A stretch of DNA of 64,000 nucleotides, taken from contig NZ_JAAHIH010000012.1 in the NCBI RefSeq assembly GCF_010671925.1, positions 1 through 64,000 on the forward strand. The letters run 5' to 3'. Each line of letters starts with the position of its first letter. The stretch's first letter is position 1. Position numbers and translations under genes: made by a program. The DNA comes from Moorena sp. SIOASIH. Lineage in GTDB: Bacteria > Cyanobacteriota > Cyanobacteriia > Cyanobacteriales > Coleofasciculaceae. The notes below the pieces were generated by a model. The model was not told the DNA's origin. It searched no databases and was given only the letters and a program-made list of their open reading frames with translations. This document shows positions 50,801 through 59,200 of this stretch, one piece after another.

Positions 50801-53476
50801 TCCTGGGCAGCTTCAGCCTATAGTTGGTATGGTGCGCTCCTTTGTGGTGCTTACTTAGATATTGATCGGGGCTATGAGTTTGGTCGCTTATCAATTCAGC
50901 TCCTAGAGCAATATAATGCTTTGGAGCTTACCGCTAAAGTGGGCAATATGTTTAACGTCTTTGTTAGACCTTGGAAAGAGCATATCCGAGAAACAAATAC
51001 TTCATTAATAGCAGCCATTCAAAGTGGATTTGACAACGGCGATATCGAGTATGCCTTCTATGGTGCTGTTCACTATTGTAACTATCATTTTTTTGCTGGG
51101 ACTAATCTGGAATATGTACAACAGATACAGGGGAAATATTTTGAAGCGATCGCTAAAGCTAAGTTTGACTTCCACGAAAGCTTTATCCGAATTGGTCAAC
51201 AAACCGTTGCTAATCTACTAGGTGAAGTAGCCAATCCCCGTTATTTGGTTGGTGACTATCTCGATGAATCTACTATTTTACCAAATTGGATCGACCATAA
51301 TATTGTATTTCTCGTGCTTTGTGCCTATGGGGCAAAAACCATGCTACTGTACTTATTTAAAGAGTACACAGAAGCCGTAGAAGCTGGAGCAATTGGCAAG
51401 CACTATGAACAAGCAGCAGCTGGAACACTATATGTTTCCGAGCATAGTTTCTATTACTCATTAGCACTGTTAGCCAACTGTGATCAGGTAGACTCCCAGG
51501 AAAAGCAACAGGCTCTAGAGACAGTAGCCGCAAATCAAGAGCGATTACGGTTGTGGGCAAAACATGCTCCAGTCAATTATCAACACCAATATGATCTGGT
51601 AGAAGCTGAGAGGGCAAGAGTTGAGGGAAATGTGCTGTGGGCGATGGAAGGTTATGAGCGGGCAATTACCGGAGCGATGGATACGGGATATCTTCAGGTG
51701 GAAGCCTTAGCTAATGAATTAGCAGCAGAATTTTTCCTCGATTGGGATAAAAAAACCATTGCTCAAGCTTACCTTACCAATGCCTATTATGCATACGCTC
51801 GCTGGGGTGCATTAGCTAAAGTTGAGGATTTGGAAAAACGCTATACTGACTTACTTGCTCCAATCCTGGTGGAATCAAAAATTGGCTTCAATCCTAGCAA
51901 TACTGTAAACCAAACTGTGACATCCAGCAGCACCAAAATTTCTGAAGCATTGGATTTGGCAAGTGTGATCAAAGCGTCTCAAGTCCTTTCTAGTGAAATT
52001 CACCTTGAGCAGTTACTCTCTACTCTCATGGAAGTTGTGATTGAGAATGCGGGAGCAGAAAAATGTGTTCTGATTTTACCAAAAGCTGGAAAATGGGTGA
52101 TTGAAGCTCAAGGTTCAATGGATCAAGTCCTAAAGCCAAGACTTCTTTCAGAAAAGGGAACAGCGGATCTGGGAACAGGGAACAGTGGACAAGAATTGAC
52201 GCAAACAGAATCAGAAAACTACTTTGGTAAGAGGTCTCCAGATTTAGCAAGTAAAGGAATTAACGACACCAAGCACTTAGAGACAAAACCTGTCCTGTCA
52301 GTACTACAATCGATTCCTATCGAAGAAAGTAATACTATTCCGATCAGCGTCATTAATGCTGTTTTCCACAAATCTCAAGCTTTGGTATTTGATAACGCTA
52401 GTGAAGAAACCACCTTAGCTGCTGACCCCTATATTATTCAGCAACAACCAAAAAGTGCTTTGTGTACTCCTATCCTTACTCAAGGTAAACTGATTGGTAT
52501 TCTATATCTCGAAAACAATCAATGCACTGCAGCATTTACTAGTGACAGACTGGAAGTCCTTAAACTTTTGTGTTCTCAAGCTGCTATCTCCTTGGAAAAT
52601 GCTCAACTTTACAGCAATTTAGAGCAAGCCAAAAGCCAACTAGAAGATTATTCCCATAACCTAGAAGAAAAGGTAGCTGAACGCACCCAAGAACTCTCTC
52701 AAACTCTCGACGACCTTACGGCTACTCAGAAAAAGCTAGTGGAATCGGAAAAAATGGCTGCTTTGGGTGGTCTGGTGGCGGGAGTCGCCCACGAAATCAA
52801 TACTCCTGTTGGTACTAGTATTACTGCTGCTTCCATTTTAGCTGATGAAACTCAAGGATTTTGTAAGGTTTTAAAAAACGGAAAATTAAAGCGGTCGGTG
52901 CTACAAAATTATCTAGACACCGTCCAAGAATCCAGTGAACTAATTCTGAGTAACTTACAACGAGCTGGGGAGTTGGTGCAAAGTTTTAAACAAGTTGCAG
53001 TTGACCAAGCTCATCTAGATAAGCGCACCTTGAATGTTAAAGAATATCTAGAGGAGGTCTTAATCAGCTTAGAGCCTCAACTCAAACAAGCCTCCCACAC
53101 ATTAACCATAGAAGGGGATGAAACAGTTACCATAGAAACCTATCCCGGCGCTATCTCACAAGTTATTACGAATTTAGTCATGAACTCTATTAGCCATGGT
53201 TATCAGCCAAAACAAAATGGACAGTTACATCTTCAGGTTGACAGAGTTGAAGAAGAATTAATGATTACCTATCATGATGATGGCTGTGGGATTGCTCAGG
53301 AGCATTTAGGACAAATTTTTGAACCTTTCTTTACTACTGCTAGAGCCAGAGGTGGCAGTGGTCTAGGACTGCATATTGTCTATAACTTAGTGACTCAGAA
53401 GCTACTGGGGCAGATTGAGGTTAACTCTCAAATTGGTAAGGGTACTGAGTTTATTATTACTCTACCGATAGGTTAA
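47882..53476 (+). CDS. Trifunctional Ser/Thr kinase - ATPase - GAF histidine kinase
   Basis: The 1864-residue protein has, in order, a Ser/Thr kinase (10-270) with HKDIKPANILIN (H136) and DFS in place of DFG (157-159), and an AAA/NACHT-like ATPase with Walker A GFSGIGKT (348-355) and Walker B LVIFLDDLQW. A long helical TPR-like region follows (about 700-1380), then GAF (about 1400-1590), a coiled coil and a histidine kinase with H-box GVAHEINTP (H1637), N-box and DDGCGIAQEH. This architecture is common in large cyanobacterial genomes. The DFG change suggests the kinase domain may be weak. A paralog follows at 56.3 kb. Confidence 0.92.
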   Translation: MTMSSTMVRLTGYQMTEIIYSGSRTLVYQGIRESDQKPVVIKLLKSEYPSFGELVQFRNQYTIAKNLDLPGIVKPYSLKHYRNGYGLVMEDFGGISLKTYCSNLESLKLTSLTEFFDIALQIASILDGLYRNRVIHKDIKPANILINPDTKQVELIDFSIASLLPRETQVLQSPNVLEGTLAYLSPEQTGRMNRGIDYRSDFYSLGVTFYELLTGQLPFTSTDPMELVHCHIAKQPPSVHSINPDIPIIVSDMISKLMAKNAEDRYQSALGLKYDLETCLSQWQETGRVEPFKLGTQDICDRFVIPEKLYGRAREVETLLGAFDRVAGKTIAQEDSSRGRSEMMLVAGFSGIGKTAVVNEVHKPIVRQRGYFIKGKFDQFMRNIPFSAFVQAFRNLMGQLLTERDAQLQHWKIKILLALGENGQVIIDVIPELEQIIGKQSPVPELSAGAAQNRFNRLFQKFIQVFTTAEHPLVIFLDDLQWVDSASLKLMQLLMSETDTRYLLLIGAYRDNEVSPTHPLMLTLDEISKTEVKVNSITLAPLKHSDLNHLIADTLSCSEELAQPLTELVFRKTKGNPFFATQFLKSLHADNLIRFNFEVGHWECDIAQVRTLALSDDVVEFMALQLSKLPPATQSVLKLAACIGNQFDLATLAIVYEKSQTETAADLWKALQEGLLLPQSEIYKFFQTTDESQQSIDQSYPPSRISHHDSPIYKFLHDRVQQAAYCLIDQDHKQQTHLKIGQLLLSNTSEPEREEKIFDIVNQLNIGADLITNPSQREQLAGLNLLAGKKAKSATAYEPALRYFNSGLKLLAPDSWESNYELSLALSIAAVEAEYLTVNLERAKHLSKIVLKQAKTFLDKIKVYELQILFYISQNKMNEAIDLGINVLKMLGIAIPTEAQEINTEVEKLREELQLEVEEIANLANLPDITDPYQLAAIRILTNASSASYIANPVLWPLIILTTVKLCIKYGHSSWAASAYSWYGALLCGAYLDIDRGYEFGRLSIQLLEQYNALELTAKVGNMFNVFVRPWKEHIRETNTSLIAAIQSGFDNGDIEYAFYGAVHYCNYHFFAGTNLEYVQQIQGKYFEAIAKAKFDFHESFIRIGQQTVANLLGEVANPRYLVGDYLDESTILPNWIDHNIVFLVLCAYGAKTMLLYLFKEYTEAVEAGAIGKHYEQAAAGTLYVSEHSFYYSLALLANCDQVDSQEKQQALETVAANQERLRLWAKHAPVNYQHQYDLVEAERARVEGNVLWAMEGYERAITGAMDTGYLQVEALANELAAEFFLDWDKKTIAQAYLTNAYYAYARWGALAKVEDLEKRYTDLLAPILVESKIGFNPSNTVNQTVTSSSTKISEALDLASVIKASQVLSSEIHLEQLLSTLMEVVIENAGAEKCVLILPKAGKWVIEAQGSMDQVLKPRLLSEKGTADLGTGNSGQELTQTESENYFGKRSPDLASKGINDTKHLETKPVLSVLQSIPIEESNTIPISVINAVFHKSQALVFDNASEETTLAADPYIIQQQPKSALCTPILTQGKLIGILYLENNQCTAAFTSDRLEVLKLLCSQAAISLENAQLYSNLEQAKSQLEDYSHNLEEKVAERTQELSQTLDDLTATQKKLVESEKMAALGGLVAGVAHEINTPVGTSITAASILADETQGFCKVLKNGKLKRSVLQNYLDTVQESSELILSNLQRAGELVQSFKQVAVDQAHLDKRTLNVKEYLEEVLISLEPQLKQASHTLTIEGDETVTIETYPGAISQVITNLVMNSISHGYQPKQNGQLHLQVDRVEEELMITYHDDGCGIAQEHLGQIFEPFFTTARARGGSGLGLHIVYNLVTQKLLGQIEVNSQIGKGTEFIITLPIG
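52154..52195. repeat. GGGAACA heptamers inside coding sequence
   Basis: GGGAACA occurs three times at the boundary of the GAF domain of the first trifunctional kinase (52,157; 52,171; 52,178), the same heptamer as in the spacer at 29.9 kb. The paralog has a different short repeat at this place. Confidence 0.75.
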
Positions 53477-53479
53477 ATG

Positions 53480-53603
53480 AAGAATTGAGAATGTAGAATT
53501 AAGAATGTAGAATTAAGAATGTAGAATTGAGAATGTAGAATTAAGAATGTAGAATTGAGAATGTAGAATTGAGAATGTAGAATTGAGAATGTAGAATTGA
53601 GAA
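53480..53603. repeat. 14-bp (7+7) tandem repeat (TGTAGAATTGAGAA)n
   Basis: About eight alternations of TGTAGAA with TTGAGAA or TTAAGAA start right after the stop codon of the first kinase gene. Confidence 0.92.
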
Positions 53604-53749
53604 ATTTTATCAGCATCTAGTTGGGTAGTGGCGTGGCACAGCTAAAATAGTGCAATAGATTTTTGCTACCCATCTTCCCACACTCCCCACACCCCCCACA
53701 CTCCCCCATCTGTTTCTAATGCAACATTTAAGGCTTGCCACGCCAGTAG

Positions 53750-53821
53750 GGTGCGTTAGGGACGGACTCGCCATGATTTTATCAGTAGCCAGTATTGGGA
53801 CAGACCGTCCCGTAACGCACC
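53750..53821. repeat. 72-bp hairpin element with GGTGCGTTA ends
   Basis: Terminal inverted repeats GGTGCGTTAGGGACGG and CCGTCCCGTAACGCACC differ by one inserted base. The spacing is about 40 bp, typical of a small MITE-like unit. Confidence 0.8.
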
Positions 53822-54030
53822 ACAGGTTCAAACAGCATGCATTGAGATGCACCCGTCTATTTTTTTATGGTGCCTTGGGAAAAAAATGCCTAGGAAATAA
53901 AAAAAAGCGATCGCATATCTCAACCCCTGCTCACCCCCAAAATGTTGATTTTGGAGGATTGACAACATTAATAGTTTGTGATATTGAAAACAAAATTAGG
54001 TTGATTTATATCATGTCGGGATAATTACCC

Positions 54031-54083
54031 TGTCTTGATGCAGTCGCTCATGGGGGAAACCCCCAAGACCGCGCTGCATCGCT
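54031..54083. repeat. 53-bp hairpin element (inverted copy)
   Basis: This is a base-for-base reverse complement of 21,706-21,758. The identity over 53 bp between distant sites indicates recent spread or conversion. The rest of 53,822-54,240 holds CCCCATCT-type low-complexity sequence and no gene. Confidence 0.92.
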
Positions 54084-54239
54084 TAATAAAAATTTCCCCC
54101 ATCTCCCCATCTCCCCACACTTCCCACCCTCCCTGACAGGGGTAGGTTTTTAACAAAGACGTGAGTGTGGGCAGTGGAGTGTAGAAGGTTTGGGGTGTCG
54201 GGTAGTTTGAAATTAGACCCAATGGGAATAGAGTGCTGC

Positions 54240-55548
54240 TTGTGAAGTTCTCCCCCGGTAAATCGGAGATTATACCGGGGGCTTCTAAAATAAAGAGAGT
54301 TGAACATAGCTCTCTACCTCAGAAGTTTCCTGCTTCATAGGCTGTCGATTGACTAAGCCTCCACAGGCAGGCAAGATGATACCCACCTCGCTCAATGCCC
54401 GGTTGAGAATGTTTATCGCTGCATTCTCGTCTCTGTCGATTTCCAAACCACAGTCCGGGCATTGATGAGTTCTAACCGACAAAGTTTTAGGCACTAATGC
54501 CCCGCAGCCAGAGCAGTTCTGAGAGGTTCCATGAGGAGAAACCTTGACGACATGGCAACCGCGTTTGACCGCTACTGCTTCCAGTATCGTCATGAATCCT
54601 CCCCAACCTGCATCAAGAATTGATTTTGCTAACCTTGTCTTAGCCAGTCCTCTAATGTTTAAATCTTCAACAGCAATCAGATCAAAGCGTCGGCTTAAAG
54701 ATTGAGCCACTCGGTAATGTTGCTCTTTTCGTTGCCTCTGAATCTTCTGGTGAATTCGTTGAACTCGATTCAATTGTTTTAGATAATTATTAGAGCGTTT
54801 TTGCTTCCTAGATAAACACCTCTGTGCCCTAGCAAGACGCGCTTGACCTTTTCTATAAAACTGTTTAATCGGGAAAAATTCACCCTCTGAAGTCACAGCA
54901 AATTCTTTAATCCCAACGTCTACACCCACTCCAGTTTTAATGGTTTCAACTGGGATTAACTTAGGGATAGATTCATCCTGAATTACCAAACAAACATACC
55001 AACCATCAGCTTTTTTGATGAGTGTAGCTGTCTTAATAACAAAACCAAACGGTATCGGACGATGCCTGACAACAGGAATAACACCCAAGCGACTAATAAT
55101 TATATTTTTGCCATCAAATTTAAGTGCTGCTTTTGGGTGATTAACTCGACTAAAACCAATTGACCTTAATTTGCCTTTTGATTTAAATCGAGGTCTACCA
55201 CCGCGTTTCCCGGTCTTGTCTGGCACTAGCCAACGTTTCCAGGCTTGATCAAGTCTCTGCAAGTTAATTTGTTGAACTTCAGAGTAAATCTCTTTGTATT
55301 CAGGAAACAGTTGCTTAGTTTCTTTGAGTGCTGACTGCTGAAAATAATAATCAGGCTTCTCAGGAATCTCGCCAATAGGCTCTGAAATAATAGAGCAACG
55401 ATCAATCTGACAACGAGTTCTGTTTAGCCAGTCTAACCGCTGACCTAACCCATAATTCCAGTGCCGTCTTAGCAACTCTAACCAGTGTTCCATCTTGGCT
55501 ATTTGTTGCGGTTCTGGCTTGATTCTGTAGCAATACGTGATTATCATC
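54240..55548 (-). mobile_element. IS200/IS605-type element with tnpB (third)
   Basis: The right end carries hairpin CCCCCGGTA/TACCGGGGG (54,252-54,281) 5-35 bp after the tnpB stop. The left end is not resolved because a MITE-like unit begins one base before the start codon. A degenerate tnpA in divergent orientation at 55,705 may be the other half of the original IS605-like element. Confidence 0.7.
54285..55547 (-). CDS. tnpB: TnpB RNA-guided endonuclease (apparently intact)
   Basis: The 420-residue protein has RuvC motifs VGVDVGIKEFAVTS, IAVEDLNIRGLAKTRLAKS and EIDRDENAAINILN, and a zinc ribbon with CSGCG and CPDCG. All catalytic and metal residues are in place. It starts MIITYCYRIKPEPQQ, a normal TnpB opening. 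It belongs to a different subgroup from the TnpB at 37.0 kb. The C-terminus (residues 385-420) overlaps the region where an omega-RNA would be encoded. Upstream expression signals appear to lie in the adjoining MITE. Confidence 0.93.
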   Translation of the reverse strand: MIITYCYRIKPEPQQIAKMEHWLELLRRHWNYGLGQRLDWLNRTRCQIDRCSIISEPIGEIPEKPDYYFQQSALKETKQLFPEYKEIYSEVQQINLQRLDQAWKRWLVPDKTGKRGGRPRFKSKGKLRSIGFSRVNHPKAALKFDGKNIIISRLGVIPVVRHRPIPFGFVIKTATLIKKADGWYVCLVIQDESIPKLIPVETIKTGVGVDVGIKEFAVTSEGEFFPIKQFYRKGQARLARAQRCLSRKQKRSNNYLKQLNRVQRIHQKIQRQRKEQHYRVAQSLSRRFDLIAVEDLNIRGLAKTRLAKSILDAGWGGFMTILEAVAVKRGCHVVKVSPHGTSQNCSGCGALVPKTLSVRTHQCPDCGLEIDRDENAAINILNRALSEVGIILPACGGLVNRQPMKQETSEVESYVQLSLF

Positions 55549-55663
55549 TAGCAGTCCTAAATGATTCGTCAAATATATTGGCCTTAGCAATCGCTATAAC
55601 CCAAGACCTGCAAAGATTTTAGATTTTGCCGATGATTTTACAACTGATTTAGGATTGCTATAG
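55548..55663. repeat. MITE-like element with TAGCARTCCTAAAT ends
   Basis: Terminal inverted repeats CTAGCAGTCCTAAATGATT and the reverse complement of ACTGATTTAGGATTGCTATAG enclose about 75 bp. One end touches the start codon of tnpB at 55,547. Confidence 0.8.
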
Positions 55664-55704
55664 TATTTATTATACTATTTACCGCTTTTAAATGTCCAGC
55701 AAAT

Positions 55705-56161
55705 ATGAAAAAGGATTTAGGTCTGTTTAAACGCTTACCGCTGATCTTGTTCTAGTGACAAAGTATCGCTATCAAGTGATTCCCCCCACAATATTGAATC
55801 GACTAAAAACTATCTTTGTTCGCGAAGCGTCGGCTACGCCGAAGAGACTTGTCAAAAATGGTAATGTAAGCTGATTGAGTTCAATGGGAAAGTAGATCAC
55901 GTATATCTGTTATTCTCTTATCCCCCTCAAGTTCAACTTAGCAAATTGATGGCAAACCTCAAGACAGTATCTAGTCGGTTAATCAGAAAAGCATATTCTG
56001 AACAACTAGCCAAATACTCTAAAAAACCTGTCTTCTGGACAGGCTCATATTTTCTTGCCTCTTGTGGAGGCGTGACTATTGAGCAGTTAAAAAAGTATGT
56101 GGAACAACAAACCCCGTCCGGCAATTCCCCGCCCGTTAAGTCTGGCGACTATAACGGGTGA
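55705..56161 (+). pseudogene. IS200/IS605 TnpA (Y1 HUH transposase), frameshifted and decayed
   Basis: Translations in two frames give typical TnpA pieces: LVTKYRYQVIPPTILNRLKT in one, then IEFNGKVDHVYLLFSYPPQV, LKTVSSRLIRKAYSE and KPVFWTGSYFLASCGGVT in another. The HUH motif reads HVY instead of HVH, an early stop occurs after MKKDLGLFKRLPLILF, and a 24-nt small dispersed repeat is inserted near the frame change. The gene is dead. Only the second frame has an ATG (55,946), giving a 71-residue scrap. Confidence 0.82.
55819..55842. repeat. Small dispersed repeat, 24 nt, inside tnpA remnant
   Basis: The core variant TTCGCGAAGCG is followed by hairpin TCGGC-TAC-GCCGA. Confidence 0.85.
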
Positions 56162-56253
56162 TCCCTTGCCTGGTCTAGTTGGGAATACTAAGGTGATTCT
56201 TTTGATCAAGCATCCAGATCCACCAGTTTCCTATTGTCAATCCTCAACTGGCC

Positions 56254-59200
56254 ATGACTATGAGCAGCACTGTGATCACACTTACTGGCTATCAAATTAC
56301 CGAAACCCTTTACGGGAGTTCCAGAACCCTAGTTTATCGAGGCTTACGGGAGTCGAACCAAATACCCGTAGTCATTAAACTACTCAATACCGACTATCCT
56401 AGCTTCGGTGAACTGGTACGATTTCGCAATCAGTTCACCATTGCCAAAAACCTTGACATCCCTGGGATTGTTAAGCCTTATTGTCTGGAACACTATCGCC
56501 ATAGTTATGCATTGGTGATGGAGGATTTTGGTGGTATTTCCCTGGGTAACTATAGTAATGGTCAGCCCATGAGCTTAGGCACATTCTTTCCGATTGCCCT
56601 GCAAATTATTACCACCCTACAGGGACTATATCTCCAGGGGGTGATTCACAAAGATATTAAACCTGCCAATATCTTGATTAATCCAGACACTAAACAGGTC
56701 AAACTGATTGACTTTAGTCTGGCTTCTGTGCTACCTCGGGAAATAATGGTGCTTCAAAGTCCCAATGTCTTGGAAGGCACTCTCGCTTACCTATCACCGG
56801 AACAAACTGGACGGATGAATCGGAGCATTGACTACCGCAGCGACTTCTATAGTTTGGGAGTGACTTTCTTTAAATTGCTCACGGGACAATTACCCTTCCC
56901 TAGCACTGACCCGATGGAGTTAGTTCACTGTCATATTGCTAAGCAACCTCCTGCTGCGGATAGCGTTAAGGGGGATATTCCTCCTATGCTTTCTCAGATC
57001 ATTGGCAAGCTGATGGGGAAAAATGCCGAAGACCGTTATCAGAGTGCTTTAGGGTTGAAGCATGATTTGGAAACTTGCTTCAAGCAGTGGCAGGAAACTG
57101 GCAGGATTGAATCCTTTAAGTTAGGCAGTCGGGATATTTGCGTTCGCGTAGCGGCTCCTAGGGAGCATCGCTTCATAATTCCGGAAAAACTCTATGGTCG
57201 TGCCTGGGAAGTAGACACTTTACTGGCAGCCTTTGAGCGGGTGAGTAACTCCGCCAGTAGCATCGAAATGATATTAGTAGCAGGGTTTTCCGGCATTGGT
57301 AAAACCTCTGTGGTCAATGAAGTCCACAAGCCGATTGTGCGACAACGGGGTTATTTCATCAAAGGGAAATTTGACCAATTCCAGCGAAACATTCCCTTTT
57401 CAGCATTTGTCCAAGCTTTCCGAGACTTGATGGGGCAACTGTTGAGTGAAACTGATGCTCAATTGCAACAGTGGAAAACTAGAATTATTACAGCACTGGC
57501 AGATAATGGTCAAGTCATTATTGAAGTCATTCCCGAACTAGAACGGATTATCGGCCAACAGCCTCCTGTCCCAGAATTATCAGGGAGTGCGGCACAAAAT
57601 CGCTTCAATCGGCTGTTCCAGAAATTCATTGAGGTCTTCACCACTCCTGAGCATCCCTTAGTGATTTTCCTGGATGATTTGCAATGGGCAGATTTGGCTT
57701 CGTTGAAGTTGATGCAATTGTTGATCAGTGAAACAGAGACTGGTTATCTGTTGCTGATTGGTGCTTATCGGGATAACGAAGTATTCCCAGCCCATCCCTT
57801 GATGGTGACCCTAGATCAGATTGCTAAAACTAAGGCTACTGTCAATACTATTACCTTAGCTCCTCTGAAGCCATCTGACCTTAACTGTTTGATTGCAGAT
57901 ACTCTCCATTGTGCTGTGGAACTAGCAGCGCCTTTAACCGAACTAGTTAATCAAAAAACTCAAGGGAATCCTTTCTTTGCCACTCAATTCCTCAAATCTT
58001 TGCCTGAAGATGGACTGATTAGCTTTAATTTTGAATTTGGTTATTGGCAGTGTGACATTGCTAAAATAAAAGCTGTGGCGCTGACTGATGATGTCGTGGA
58101 ATTTATGGGGCTCCAGTTGAAGAAGTTGCCAGTCGTGACTCAGGAGATACTTCAACTAGCTGCTTGTATTGGTAACCAATTTGATTTAGCAACCCTAGCC
58201 ATTGTCTATGAAAAATCCGAATCTGAAACAGCAGCTAATTTATGGAAGGCGCTACAAGAAGGATTTATCTTACCAATCACTGAAATTTACAAGTTTTTTC
58301 AGGATTATAACTATGATAACTTATCAGTTTCTGAGCTTAAGTCCTTTGGTAGTTTGGATGTCAAACCCAGAGCTACAGAAAGCTTAGGGCAACCAGTATC
58401 AGAGGTTTTGGGGCAAGAGTTTAGCTACCGATTTTTGCACGACCGAGTGCAGCAAGCCGCTTATTTTCTGATTCCAGAAGACCAGAAGCAATCAACTCAT
58501 TGGAAAATTGGTCAACTACTGTTAGAAAATACGTCTTTAGCAGAACGGGAAGAGAAAATTTTTGATATTGTCAGCCAGTTGAATTATGGTGTGGACTTAA
58601 TTTCTGAGCAAGTTGAACGGAATGAACTAGCTCAGTTAAATTTAATGGCAGGACGTAAAGCTAAGGCTTCTACAGCCTATGGTGCTGCGGTTGAATATTT
58701 AAGGTTGGGGATGACACTGCTAGCAGCAGATAGTTGGCACAGTAACTATGACCTAACCTTGTCATTATATCAGGAAGCAGCACAATCAGAGTACCTCAGC
58801 ACTAACTTTGACAGGGCAATTGCTTTAAGCGATATTATTTTAGAGCAAGCCACTAAGATACTTGACTGCGTAAAGGCTGATGAGCTAAAGGTACAGATTT
58901 ATATTGCTCAAGACTACCAGAGCAAAGGGATTGAGATTGGATTAGAAGCGTTAGAAAAGCTGAAGATTCCCCTAGTATCTAGTGCCTCAGGATACAAGAA
59001 TAAGTTAGTGAAATTACCATCCCTAAGGGATTTGGCAACTATGCCAACGATGACCAATCCCGAGCAACTAGCGGCGCTTCGGATTCTATTAACCCTTGCG
59101 CCTCCGATACATCGTGTCAAACCTAATCTGTATCCGTACGTGGCATTGACTATGATTGGTCTATGTCTCGACCATGGTCATTCATCCTTAGCCGCTGGTG

